Assembly (NCBI GenBank): GCA_934433135.1
Contig: CAKRZO010000007.1
Location: forward strand, 94,382-158,381
Length of the DNA: 64,000 nt
From: an uncultured Acetatifactor sp.
GTDB taxonomy: Bacteria > Bacillota > Clostridia > Lachnospirales > Lachnospiraceae
Direction of reading: 5' to 3'
A model generated the notes under the pieces. It was given only the letters and a program-made list of their open reading frames with translations. It searched no databases and was not told where the DNA came from. Both the position numbers and the translations under genes were made by a program. Positions 18,671 to 27,188 of the stretch are shown one piece after another (within the stretch, counting starts at the first letter, position 1; each line of letters starts with the position of its first letter).

Positions 18671-18716
18671 AAAAAATGACTGAATTGGTCAACATTGACC
18701 AATTCAGTCATTTTTG
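18671..18716 (-). terminator. Intrinsic terminator of the leuCD operon
   Basis: A very strong hairpin, AAAATGACTGAATTGGTCAA pairing perfectly with its inverse around a short loop, followed on the minus strand by a T7 run. It lies directly after leuD. Confidence 0.9.
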
Positions 18717-18780
18717 GCGCCTGCTTTTTAGGTTTTCTTTTTCATTCTTTGGTATATTCGATTAATATCGGGAGCTCCAT

Positions 18781-19278
18781 TCACACATCCGTATTCTCAC
18801 TGTTAATATAGGGGATTAAGCCTCCGTGTTTTATGATGTTTTGCATAAAGGGAGGAAAAGGCGCAGCGCTGTAAGAAGTTTGCTGTGTCCGGTCATAAAT
18901 GATGCCTTGATCGAAGTCTACTTCGATCTCGTCTCCTTCGCGGATTTCTTCGCAGGCTTTGGGGCATTCAATAATCGGAAGGCCGATATTAATGGCGTTG
19001 CGGAAGAAAATTCTGGCAAATGTTTTGGCAATGACGCAGCTGACGCCGGCTGCCTTTAAGGCAATGGGCGCATGTTCCCTGGAGGATCCGCAGCCGAAAT
19101 TTTTCCCGGCAACGATCAGGTCTCCTTTTTTCACTTTCCGGACAAATTCCGGATCGATATCTTCCATGCAGTGAGAGGCTAATTCCGCCGGATCGGAAGA
19201 ATTCAGATATCGGGCAGGTATGATGACATCAGTATCTACGTTATCGTTGTATTTAAAAGCGGTTCCTTTTGCATTCAT
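18781..19278 (-). CDS. leuD: 3-isopropylmalate dehydratase small subunit
   Basis: A 165-residue aconitase-superfamily swivel domain. With LeuC it isomerises 2- to 3-isopropylmalate in leucine synthesis. DTDVIIPARYLN, GKNFGCGSSREHAPIALKAAG and FARIFFRNAINIGLP are the diagnostic motifs. It is the short (bacterial/archaeal type 2) form and pairs with the short LeuC upstream. AAAGGAG lies before the ATG. It is the last gene of leuCD, closed by a strong terminator. Homoaconitase-type members look alike, but the branched-chain neighbourhood supports LeuD. Confidence 0.93.
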   Translation of the reverse strand: MNAKGTAFKYNDNVDTDVIIPARYLNSSDPAELASHCMEDIDPEFVRKVKKGDLIVAGKNFGCGSSREHAPIALKAAGVSCVIAKTFARIFFRNAINIGLPIIECPKACEEIREGDEIEVDFDQGIIYDRTQQTSYSAAPFPPFMQNIIKHGGLIPYINSENTDV

Positions 19279-19321
19279 TCGTTTGCTCTCCTTTTTATTT
19301 TCTGGTTTTCAGGGAAGTTTG

Positions 19322-20593
19322 CTACATTCCGAGCTGCCCGGGGGAAGCAAGCATTCCGGCTGCGGCACTGGCCGCGGCAACGGCAGGGCTAGCCAGATAA
19401 ATTTCACTCTTTACATGTCCCATACGGCCGACAAAGTTACGGTTTGTCGTGGATACACAGCGTTCTCCTTCCGCCAGTACGCCCATATAACCGCCCAGAC
19501 ACGGTCCGCAGGTGGGAGTGCTTACGACAGCACCGGCCTCTATGAAAGTCTTTAAAAGTCCCTCTTCCATTGCTTTTAATGTAATGGCCTGCGTGGCGGG
19601 AATGACAATGCAGCGAACACCGGGCGCTACGTGCCGGCCCTTTAAGATTTCGGCGGCTACTCTCAGGTCTTCAAGCCGTCCGTTGGTGCACGAACCGATT
19701 ACTACCTGGTCTATGGGAACCGGCTCTTTCAGGTCTTCCACAATATGGGTATTTTCCGGAAGATGTGGAAAGGCCACTGTAGGGCGAAGGGTACTCAGAT
19801 CAATGGTGTACTCTTCCTCATACACCGCATCTTCATCCGCCTCATAAACCTGATAGTCACGCACGGAATGTTCTTTCATATAGGCAATGGTGATATCATC
19901 TACCGGGAAAATACCGTTTTTCCCGCCGGCTTCAATGGCCATATTGGCTATCGTAAAGCGATCGTCCATGGAAAGATTTCGGATCCCGTCTCCGGTAAAT
20001 TCCATAGACTGATAAAGAGCGCCGTCCACACCGATTCTGCCGATGATATGCAGGATAATATCTTTTCCACTCACCCATTTCTGCGGACATCCCGTCAGTC
20101 GGAAACGAATGGCGCCGGGAACCTTAAACCAAGCTTTTCCGGTAGCCATGCCGGCAGCCATATCCGTACTTCCCACACCGGTGGCAAAAGCTCCCAGGGC
20201 CCCGTAGGTACAGGTATGAGAATCGGCTCCGATAATCACATCGCCTGCCACGGTCAGACCTTTTTCCGGCAAAAGGGCGTGTTCAATTCCCATTTCTCCT
20301 ACTTCAAAATAATTGGTGATCTGATTCCTTTTGGCAAATTCCCTGACGCATTTGCAATGCTGTGCCGATTTGATGTCTTTATTGGGTACGAAGTGATCCG
20401 GAACCAGAGCGATTTTGTCTTTGTCAAATACGCCCTTTCCATTCATCTTTTCCATTTCTTTTATAGCAACAGGACTGGTAATGTCATTCCCAAGGACAAG
20501 ATCCAGCTTTGCTTCAATCAGCTGTCCGACTTCCACTTTATCAAGACCGGCTGCTGCCGCCAGAATCTTTTGTGTCATTGTCATACCCATCAT
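19322..20593 (-). CDS. leuC: 3-isopropylmalate dehydratase large subunit
   Basis: 423 residues, the shorter LeuC class. It carries the [4Fe-4S] cluster: IGSCTNGRLEDLRVAAEIL gives one cysteine, and STPTCGPCLGG gives two more. GADSHTCTYGALGAFATGVGSTDMA is the substrate-loop motif. GGAGG is 5 bases before the start. leuD follows after 43 bases. A promoter is visible upstream. Confidence 0.96.
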   Translation of the reverse strand: MMGMTMTQKILAAAAGLDKVEVGQLIEAKLDLVLGNDITSPVAIKEMEKMNGKGVFDKDKIALVPDHFVPNKDIKSAQHCKCVREFAKRNQITNYFEVGEMGIEHALLPEKGLTVAGDVIIGADSHTCTYGALGAFATGVGSTDMAAGMATGKAWFKVPGAIRFRLTGCPQKWVSGKDIILHIIGRIGVDGALYQSMEFTGDGIRNLSMDDRFTIANMAIEAGGKNGIFPVDDITIAYMKEHSVRDYQVYEADEDAVYEEEYTIDLSTLRPTVAFPHLPENTHIVEDLKEPVPIDQVVIGSCTNGRLEDLRVAAEILKGRHVAPGVRCIVIPATQAITLKAMEEGLLKTFIEAGAVVSTPTCGPCLGGYMGVLAEGERCVSTTNRNFVGRMGHVKSEIYLASPAVAAASAAAGMLASPGQLGM

Positions 20594-20679
20594 TTGTTCC
20601 TCCGATTCTTTTTTGTGATAACCGATGAACGGATGCAGCAGTTCAGATGCACTCCTGTATGGTTCAACGGTTCAGATAG

Positions 20680-20709
20680 ATTTTACCATAAAAGTCCGTC
20701 AGATTACAA
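20680..20709 (-). promoter_or_regulatory. Candidate leuCD promoter
   Basis: -35 TTGTAA, an 18-bp spacer, and -10 TAAAAT, about 85 bp before leuC. I saw no T-box specifier hairpin or leucine-rich leader peptide in the leader. Confidence 0.5.
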
Positions 20710-20743
20710 TAGATATATTTTATTCAATAAAGTTTGATGTTTA

Positions 20744-22351
20744 TTACTCTTTCATTGGCTTGTCAGACGGCAAGCCGGGACAAGTTTTCGTAGAAGGAAT
20801 GGGCCAGAGTGTGGTCACTTTGAAAAGGTCTCCGTCCGTTTCCAAAAGAAGCTTTCCGCCCTGCAGTTCCGTAAAGCTTTTGGCAATTGCAAGACCCAGT
20901 CCGCTGCCTTCCGTATTTCTGGAGGAATCTCCACGCACAAAACGATCGGTCAGTTCTTCCGGTTTGACAGAGAGTTCATGGGCGGAAATATTTTTCAAAA
21001 CAATGGAAATCTCATTCTGCGTAGTTGTAGCCGTAACATAGACTCTGGTTCCGGTAAGCGCATATTTGGCAATATTTCCGAACAGATTTTCATAAATGCG
21101 GTAGGTTTTCTGGGGATCCAACGGAAGCAGGATTTTCTGCTCCGGAAGCATCATGCGGATTTCCAGACCTGCCTGGATTAATTTATCGGACATCTCAAGC
21201 CGGGTCTGCTTGATCAGATTGACAATGTCTACCGGCACGATATTTAACTGAATGTTACGGGAAGTAGCCTTGCTGATTTCGAAAAGATCTTCAATCAGTA
21301 CTTTCAGCCGAAGAGACTTCTGCTCCAGGGTAGCCAGATATTTTTGCTGCTGCGTGGTAAGATCTTCCTCTTTTAAGAGGTTGATATACGTTATAATGGC
21401 GGTAAGAGGGGTTTTTAAGTCATGCGACACATTGGTAATCAGCTCCGTTTTCAGCGTTTGGCTTTTTACTTCCTCTTCCACTGCGGTTTTCAGACCGTTT
21501 TGAATGGAATAAATCTGCGGGCGGAACGGTTCGAAAATACCCAGATCGTCCGGAAGGGAGATGTTCAAATTTCCCTTTGCCATTTCTTTGGTAGCTTCCA
21601 GCAGAATCTGATATTTTTTCTGAATATTGCTTATGTACTTATTCAAGAGAAAATAAAGGAAAAAAGCATAAAAAACAGCAAAGAAAAGTTTGCTGTCAAA
21701 TATAAGACTGAGAAGAAAAACGGCGAAACCGTTGATCAGGGAAAAAAGAACCAACTTTTTCCGGATATCCACGGAAAGATCGATATGAAAAATAAAGTGG
21801 ATAAAAAGCGGAAAAAGACGGTAAAGCAGACTTTTTTTCTGAATATACGTCCAAAGTCCGAAAGTCTTTATCTGTCTTAGATCGGTTCCCAAGGTCCAGA
21901 AAGCAAAAAAGGCGATAAACAACAGGAAAAAACGTTCGGAATCCAGTAAAAATTTGGCGTTGGATCCCAGACGGCAAAGCTTGTACTGCAGATTCATAAG
22001 AAAGACGAACAAAAAGAGAAGGATTTCCAAAGGCATTCGGAAAATACTGAAGCGTTCCCAGGTATCCTTTTTGGTCGCAAACGGGAACAGGAAAGCCAGA
22101 AAAAGAAGGGCAAACGCAAAAATTTCATAACGATTGCACAACTCGTCCGTATACTCCGAAACAGCGTTCGGAATCGAATTTAAGTTTTCGGCTGCCGCCC
22201 TGGCGGCGATCGTCTCATAAAAGAAATGAAAAAGCAGGACACACAGAAGGGACATGCACAGCCCGACCAGAATCCATCTGTATTTTTGGGTAAACTCTTT
22301 TATGGAAATCCTTGCTTCTATGTGATTCATGCGATTTATGCGATTTTTCAC
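20744..22351 (-). CDS. Membrane sensor histidine kinase
   Basis: 535 residues. The N-terminal third is membrane-rich, with about six hydrophobic helices between residues 30 and 240 and no large extracellular sensor domain, which suggests a signal from the membrane or a partner protein. Then come the HisKA H-box NVSHDLKTPLTAIITYI (about 308), the N-box NLFGNIAKYA and the G-boxes GSGLGLAIAKSF. The GTG start has AAAGGAG upstream. It forms a pair with the response regulator 58 bases upstream. The regulated genes are not obvious; leuC and the symporter are simply the neighbours. Confidence 0.9.
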   Translation of the reverse strand: MKNRINRMNHIEARISIKEFTQKYRWILVGLCMSLLCVLLFHFFYETIAARAAAENLNSIPNAVSEYTDELCNRYEIFAFALLFLAFLFPFATKKDTWERFSIFRMPLEILLFLFVFLMNLQYKLCRLGSNAKFLLDSERFFLLFIAFFAFWTLGTDLRQIKTFGLWTYIQKKSLLYRLFPLFIHFIFHIDLSVDIRKKLVLFSLINGFAVFLLSLIFDSKLFFAVFYAFFLYFLLNKYISNIQKKYQILLEATKEMAKGNLNISLPDDLGIFEPFRPQIYSIQNGLKTAVEEEVKSQTLKTELITNVSHDLKTPLTAIITYINLLKEEDLTTQQQKYLATLEQKSLRLKVLIEDLFEISKATSRNIQLNIVPVDIVNLIKQTRLEMSDKLIQAGLEIRMMLPEQKILLPLDPQKTYRIYENLFGNIAKYALTGTRVYVTATTTQNEISIVLKNISAHELSVKPEELTDRFVRGDSSRNTEGSGLGLAIAKSFTELQGGKLLLETDGDLFKVTTLWPIPSTKTCPGLPSDKPMKE

Positions 22352-22409
22352 TTAGGTCTCCTTTGCCGACTGAATCGTTAATGGTAAGTTCATCCGCCGC
22401 GTTTCGCCA

Positions 22410-23117
22410 TCAACAGTCAATCTTATATCCCACGCCCCATACAACTTTCAAATATTTCGGATTTTTGGGATCCAGCTCAATTTTTTCCCGGATATTCCGG
22501 ATATGAACCATGATGGTATCGGAATTGATGGCTTTTTCATTCCAGATGGATTCATAAATCTCATCCGCGGAAAAAACTTTCCCCGGATTTTTGATTAAAA
22601 GCTGTACGATTTTAAACTCCATGGGCGTCAGCTTTACCGGCTCATCGTCCACACTGACGGTCACTGTCTCTTCGTTTAGCTCCAATCCGCCTATGGAATA
22701 GATGTGCTCATTTTTCCGATTGCCGCTTAGGGCAGACAGATATTTGGAATATCTTCTTAAGTGGGAATTGACACGTGCCAGAAGCTCCATGGGAGTGAAG
22801 GGCTTGGTGACGTAATCGTCGGCACCCATATTCAGTCCCATGATTTTGTCCAATTCCTCAGATTTTGCGGAAAGCATAATCACCGGAAATTCATAGTTTT
22901 CCATACGGAGCTTCATTAACATAGTAATACCGTCCATTACCGGCATCATAATATCCACAATGGCAAGGTGGAAAGTCTCCTGCCTTGCCAGTTCAAGACC
23001 CTCCTTGCCGTTAGCTGCTTTTTTTACAAGATATCCCTGATTCCTTAAATAAATCTCAATTCCATCCCGGATTTCTTCGTCATCTTCTACCAGCAGAATA
23101 CAATATTTTTCGTCCAT
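22410..23117 (-). CDS. OmpR/PhoB-type response regulator
   Basis: 235 residues. The receiver domain has acidic VEDDEE near the start, phospho-acceptor D in LAIVDIMMPVMDG (about 54), T/S in IMLSAKS and K in YVTKPFTP. A winged-helix DNA-binding domain ends with the family signature VWGVGYKID. GAGGAG is 6 bases before the ATG used; an in-frame GTG lies one codon earlier. It is transcribed ahead of its kinase. Confidence 0.94.
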   Translation of the reverse strand: MDEKYCILLVEDDEEIRDGIEIYLRNQGYLVKKAANGKEGLELARQETFHLAIVDIMMPVMDGITMLMKLRMENYEFPVIMLSAKSEELDKIMGLNMGADDYVTKPFTPMELLARVNSHLRRYSKYLSALSGNRKNEHIYSIGGLELNEETVTVSVDDEPVKLTPMEFKIVQLLIKNPGKVFSADEIYESIWNEKAINSDTIMVHIRNIREKIELDPKNPKYLKVVWGVGYKIDC

Positions 23118-23262
23118 CACGATCTCCTCTATGCAGACCTTTTGTATTTTTTAATCACGGATTGCTTCGTACTTCGTACTCTCGCAATCCTAGTATCATC
23201 ATTATATCCCGAGAAAAAGATTTACGCAACTTGTGTTTTTCTTAACGAAATGGAAAGATTTT

Positions 23263-24783
23263 CTAAATAAAGTCTTTTTTCGGAGCGGGAACCTTTTCTT
23301 CCAGGCAGGAAAAAATGGCATCGCAATGTTCCTTCGGGAGCTTTTTTGAAAAAAGACTCACAACCGGAACAAGGATAAGACCGGCAATCATGGCAATGGC
23401 GCCCGCATTGATCGGAGAAGCAATCCAGCCGAAAACCATATTTAACACGGTAAATCCGACACCGAAGGCAAAAGAGGTAAAGACAGATGCTTTCGTAACG
23501 CCTTTCCAATACAGGCCGTAAAGGAAGGGGGCAAGGAACGCTCCTGCCAGGGCGCCCCAGGAAATTCCCATCAGTTGTGCAATAAAGGTAGAGGGATCCA
23601 GGGCGATGATTACACTGACAACAATGAAGAAAACCAGAAGGATCCGCATGGTCAGAAGCTGTTTTTTCTCCGACATATTTTTCAGGAAATTGTCTTTTAA
23701 AAGATCCAGTGTCAGCGTGGAACTGGAGGTCAGTACCAGGGAAGACAGGGTGGACATAGAGGCAGAAAGGACCAGGACGATTACCACTCCTACCAGAATA
23801 TCCGGCAGTGTAGACAGCATGGACGGAATGATGGCATCGTAAATAATTCCCCCGTCCGGCTTGTGAATGGCATTGCTGTCAAAAAGTCTGCCGAAACCTC
23901 CCAGAAAATAGCATCCGCCGGATACGATAACGGCAAAAAAGGTGGAAATAACGGTTCCGTATTTAATGGATTTTTCATCTTTTATGGCATAAAACTTATG
24001 AACCATCTGCGGCAGTCCCCAGGTTCCCAGGGAAGTAAGAATCACGACGCCGAGAAGGTTTAATGGATCCGGGCCGAAAAAGGATGTAAAGGCGCCGGGC
24101 TGACCTAACGTAACCGGAACATCGCTCTCTAAGAAAGCCAGAGAATTCACGGCAGCAAGAAAACCGCCCTGTCCGTTTAAAACCGATGCAATAACGGCGA
24201 CAATTCCCGCAAGCATAATGATCCCCTGGATAAAGTCATTTATGGCAGTCGCCATATATCCGCCCAGAATGACATAGACACCGGTAAGGGCTGCCATAAC
24301 GATGACGCAGACAGAATACGGGATATCGAACGCCATACCGAAAAGCCGGGACAATCCATTGTAGACAGAGGCGGTATAAGGAATCAGGAAAACAAAGGAA
24401 ATAGCACTTGCCGCAATCCGCAGCGCTTTGCTGTCAAAACGTTTTCCGAAAAAATCCGGCATGGTAGCCGCTTTTAGGTAATTGCTCATTACGCGGGTAC
24501 GGCGGCCCAAAATGACCCAGGCTAAAAGGGATCCGATAAAGGCATTTCCTAAGCCGATCCAGGTGGCGGAAAGGCCGTATTTGTAACCGAACTGCCCGGC
24601 ATAGCCTACAAAAACCACGGCGGAAAAATAAGAGGTTCCATAAGCGAAGGCTGTCAGCCAGGGACCTACACTCCTGCCGCCCAAAACAAAATCATTCACA
24701 TTGGCGGAGTGTTTGCGTGCATAGAATCCCACGGCAATCATAACGGCGAAAAATACAGCGAGAAACAAAAGTTTGATAAGCAT
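23263..24783 (-). CDS. Sodium:solute symporter (SSS family)
   Basis: 506 residues with about 13 membrane helices. The first helices carry NDFVLGGRSVGPWLTAFAYGTSYFSAVVFVGYAG, the conserved sodium and substrate region, and further along come GAFLAPFLYGLYWKGVTK and ISWGALAG. Family members import proline, pantothenate, sugars or short organic acids with sodium; the sequence does not decide among them. It is a single gene with a good promoter and a palindrome immediately upstream of the -35 box, pointing to regulation by a dimeric DNA-binding protein. Confidence 0.88.
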   Translation of the reverse strand: MLIKLLFLAVFFAVMIAVGFYARKHSANVNDFVLGGRSVGPWLTAFAYGTSYFSAVVFVGYAGQFGYKYGLSATWIGLGNAFIGSLLAWVILGRRTRVMSNYLKAATMPDFFGKRFDSKALRIAASAISFVFLIPYTASVYNGLSRLFGMAFDIPYSVCVIVMAALTGVYVILGGYMATAINDFIQGIIMLAGIVAVIASVLNGQGGFLAAVNSLAFLESDVPVTLGQPGAFTSFFGPDPLNLLGVVILTSLGTWGLPQMVHKFYAIKDEKSIKYGTVISTFFAVIVSGGCYFLGGFGRLFDSNAIHKPDGGIIYDAIIPSMLSTLPDILVGVVIVLVLSASMSTLSSLVLTSSSTLTLDLLKDNFLKNMSEKKQLLTMRILLVFFIVVSVIIALDPSTFIAQLMGISWGALAGAFLAPFLYGLYWKGVTKASVFTSFAFGVGFTVLNMVFGWIASPINAGAIAMIAGLILVPVVSLFSKKLPKEHCDAIFSCLEEKVPAPKKDFI

Positions 24784-24806
24784 AGTCGGTAATCCTCCGT
24801 GTGTTC

Positions 24807-24863
24807 ATTTTAAAATAGAATCTGAAATGTTTCAATAGTGCAACGCTTTAAAGCGATGCACTA
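24807..24863 (-). promoter_or_regulatory. Promoter and abutting palindrome of the symporter gene
   Basis: -35 TTGAAA (24830-24835), a 17-bp spacer, and -10 TAAAAT (24807-24812). The palindrome TAGTGCA...TGCACTA, with inner CGCTTTAAAGCG, occupies 24836-24863 and ends on the base next to the -35 box. That is the usual place for an activator site. Confidence 0.6.
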
Positions 24864-24943
24864 ATAAAGAGATTCTACCACACACATAAGAAAATTGCAA
24901 CCGGGAAATGTAAAATGAGTACAAAAATGGGAACACAAAGTAA

Positions 24944-24980
24944 CAGAACGGCGTTCCGCAGAAAATCGAACGCCGTTCTG
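24944..24980 (-). terminator. Hairpin after ilvC
   Basis: A perfect 13-bp stem CAGAACGGCGTTC/GAACGCCGTTCTG. The downstream T-run on the minus strand is broken (TTACTTTGTGTT), so termination may be partial. Confidence 0.6.
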
Positions 24981-25006
24981 TATGATTCGTTTTGTGATTT
25001 TGAAGA

Positions 25007-26026
25007 TCAGTTATTGATCAGCTTATCTTCTTCATTGTTCCAGCTGTAAAGTTTCCGTACTTCCTCTCCTACTTTTTCGGAAGGATGTTCGGAAGCAAGC
25101 TTTCTCATAGCGCGGAAATGTGCCTGACCGCCGGCTTCTGACATGTCTAACAGGAAGTCTTTGGCAAAAGTACCGTCCTGAATATCCTTTAAGATCTTCT
25201 TCATGGTCTTCTTGGTCTCTTCCGTGATGATCTTAGGACCGGTAATGTAATCGCCGTACTCCGCTGTATTGGAGATGGAATAACGCATTCCGGCAAAGCC
25301 GCTCTGGTAAATCAGATCCACGATCAGCTTCATTTCATGGATACATTCAAAATAAGCGTTTCTCGCATCGTATCCGGCTTCTACCAGAGTCTCAAATCCG
25401 GCCTGCATCAATGCACAGACACCGCCGCACAGTACAGCCTGTTCTCCGAAAAGATCGGTCTCTGTTTCCGTACGGAAAGTAGTTTCCAGAACGCCTGCTC
25501 TGGCACCGCCGATTCCGAGAGCATAAGCAAGAGCCAGATCCTGGGCTTTACCGCTGGCATTCTGATGAACCGCTACCAGACAGGGAACTCCTTTTCCGGC
25601 CTGATATTCGCTTCTTACGGTATGACCGGGGCCTTTCGGCGCGATCATCGTAACATCCACATAAGGAGGCGGCACGATCTGTCCGAAATGAATGGCAAAA
25701 CCATGGGCAAACATCAGCATATTGCCTTCTTCCAGGTTCGGCGCAATATCCTTTTTATACATGGCAGCCTGCTTTTCATCATTGATCAGAATCATGATGA
25801 TATCCGCTTTTTTGGCAGCTTCTGCTGCGGTATAGACTTCAAACCCCTGCTCTTCGGCTCTCTTCCAGGATTTGGATCCCTCGTACAAACCGATGATTAC
25901 ATGACATCCGGAATCCTTCAGATTCAGGGCATGAGCGTGTCCCTGACTTCCATAACCGATAATTGCAATTGTCTTGCCGTCCAGCATGGACAGATTGCAG
26001 TCTTCCTGATAAAAAATCTTAGCCAT
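25007..26026 (-). CDS. ilvC: Ketol-acid reductoisomerase
   Basis: A 339-residue class I KARI. It converts acetolactate or acetohydroxybutyrate to the dihydroxy acid with NAD(P)H and Mg2+ in valine, isoleucine and leucine synthesis. The N-terminal Rossmann motif is GYGSQGHAHALNLKDSG; the metal and substrate region includes DLFGEQAVLCGG and the C-terminal knotted domain has SNTAEYGDY. GGAGG precedes the ATG. It is the last gene of the ilvB-small subunit-small subunit-ilvC run. Confidence 0.97.
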   Translation of the reverse strand: MAKIFYQEDCNLSMLDGKTIAIIGYGSQGHAHALNLKDSGCHVIIGLYEGSKSWKRAEEQGFEVYTAAEAAKKADIIMILINDEKQAAMYKKDIAPNLEEGNMLMFAHGFAIHFGQIVPPPYVDVTMIAPKGPGHTVRSEYQAGKGVPCLVAVHQNASGKAQDLALAYALGIGGARAGVLETTFRTETETDLFGEQAVLCGGVCALMQAGFETLVEAGYDARNAYFECIHEMKLIVDLIYQSGFAGMRYSISNTAEYGDYITGPKIITEETKKTMKKILKDIQDGTFAKDFLLDMSEAGGQAHFRAMRKLASEHPSEKVGEEVRKLYSWNNEEDKLINN

Positions 26027-26061
26027 TTTTCTTAATCCTCCGTAATGATTTATTTTCTGAC

Positions 26062-26580
26062 TTATTCTTCGATATAAGTGACATTCTCAATTCCTCTGCC
26101 GAGCCCGGCAATCCCCGTTCTTGCCGTCTCCAGCACTTCATAACCGTCCAGAAGACCGATAAAAGCATCAATCTTACTTTGATTGCCGGTTAATTCCACA
26201 ATCAGGCTTTCCTTAGCCACGTCAATGATCTTTGCCCGGAAAATATCCGCAATGGCGATAATGGACTGACGCTGTTGTGCGGAAGCCCTGACTTTGATTA
26301 AAACAAGTTCCCGGTATACACTGTCCTGGGGCTTGAGCTCTTTGATATTCTGCACATCCACCAGCTTGGCTACCTGCTTTTCAATCTGTTCCAGGATCAC
26401 ATCATCACCGGAGGCGACAATGGTAATTCTGGTATAATTCGGATCGGCAGTCACTCCTGCCGTAATGCTCTCAATATTGTATCCTCTTCTGGAAAACAGG
26501 CCGGAAATACGGCTCAGCACACCGGAGGTATTATCGACCAGCAATTGAAATACTTTTTTCTGCATGGTATCATTTGACAC
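26062..26580 (-). CDS. ilvN: Acetolactate synthase small (regulatory) subunit, copy 2
   Basis: 172 residues, normal length. An N-terminal ACT domain (VFQLLVDNTSGVLSRISGLFSRRGYNIESITAG) gives valine feedback control and activation of IlvB; a C-terminal ALS_ss domain ends in LETARTGIAGLGRG. A GTG start is used, with AAGGAGG about 11 bases before. It is the closer of the two copies to the classical IlvN/IlvH. Unlike its neighbour it has a near-consensus promoter directly upstream, so it and ilvC can be made without ilvB. Confidence 0.94.
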   Translation of the reverse strand: MSNDTMQKKVFQLLVDNTSGVLSRISGLFSRRGYNIESITAGVTADPNYTRITIVASGDDVILEQIEKQVAKLVDVQNIKELKPQDSVYRELVLIKVRASAQQRQSIIAIADIFRAKIIDVAKESLIVELTGNQSKIDAFIGLLDGYEVLETARTGIAGLGRGIENVTYIEE

Positions 26581-26635
26581 GGTATCGGATTCCTCCTTCC
26601 TGTTCAGGTTCTTTTCTTTTGTGACACTTTAAGGT

Positions 26636-26664
26636 ATTTTAGCACTTTAAAGTATGTGTGTCAA
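26636..26664 (-). promoter_or_regulatory. Near-consensus promoter inside the ilv operon
   Basis: -35 TTGACA (perfect) overlaps the stop codon of the upstream small-subunit gene; a 17-bp spacer; -10 TAAAAT. Two direct copies of CACTTTAA (plus strand, 26625-26632 and 26643-26650) flank the -10 box, and TGACAC/GTGTCA arms bracket the region, as an operator would. Confidence 0.7.
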
Positions 26665-27161
26665 CAGGATTCGTCATTTTCCATGCATTTCATCAGAGCA
26701 AGCGTGCCTGTCCGGGCAACTTCCACGATGCTTACCGACTGCAGAAGGGAAAGCATCAGCTTGATCTTTTCCGGCTGGTCACAAAGCTGGATCATCATAA
26801 AATGCTTGGACATATCCACAATCTGCGCTTTCATGATTTCGCAAAGCTCCATGATTTCCCTGCGGTTGCTTTTGTTGTACTTGATCTTAACCAGCATCAA
26901 CTCCCTGCTGATGCTCTTTGCTTCTTCGAAAGACTTTAATTTAATGACATCCAGTTTTTTATTCAACTGTTTTTCAATCTGCTCACTGGTATGCTCCTCT
27001 CCGGAGCTGACAATGGTCATACAGGAAATCGTAGGGTCATCGGTTTCACCTACCGCCAGGGAATCAATATTGAAACATCGTCTGGAAAACAGACCGGCAA
27101 CCTTGCAAAGGACACCGGACCGGTTCTCTACCAGCACAGAATAAATTCTTTTTTTCTGCAT
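26661..27161 (-). CDS. Acetolactate synthase small subunit, copy 1 (divergent)
   Basis: 166 residues with the same ACT plus ALS_ss layout as the next gene (IYSVLVENRSGVLCKVAGLFSRRCFNIDSLAVG, then VEVARTGTLALMKC). Much of the body differs from copy 2, so the pair is an old duplication rather than a recent one. The start is the ATG four codons inside the longest frame, because GAGG lies just before it. It follows ilvB by 27 bases and is surely co-translated. Having two regulatory subunits may give separate feedback responses. Confidence 0.9.
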   Translation of the reverse strand: MQKKRIYSVLVENRSGVLCKVAGLFSRRCFNIDSLAVGETDDPTISCMTIVSSGEEHTSEQIEKQLNKKLDVIKLKSFEEAKSISRELMLVKIKYNKSNRREIMELCEIMKAQIVDMSKHFMMIQLCDQPEKIKLMLSLLQSVSIVEVARTGTLALMKCMENDESC

Positions 27162-27188
27162 TTTAAACCTCATTTCTGCTATCTATCA

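Noticed and set aside
19745..20737. 330-codon plus-strand frame opposite leuC
   Set aside because: Antisense shadow; the opposite frame encodes intact LeuC motifs.
20594..20743. T-box or leucine leader upstream of leuC
   Set aside because: No specifier stem, no conserved T-box sequence and no leucine-codon run were found. The same holds for the ilvB leader.
23157..23189. GGATTGC/GCAATCC hairpin upstream of the OmpR-type regulator gene
   Set aside because: A real inverted repeat, but no T-run and no promoter context; no function can be supported.
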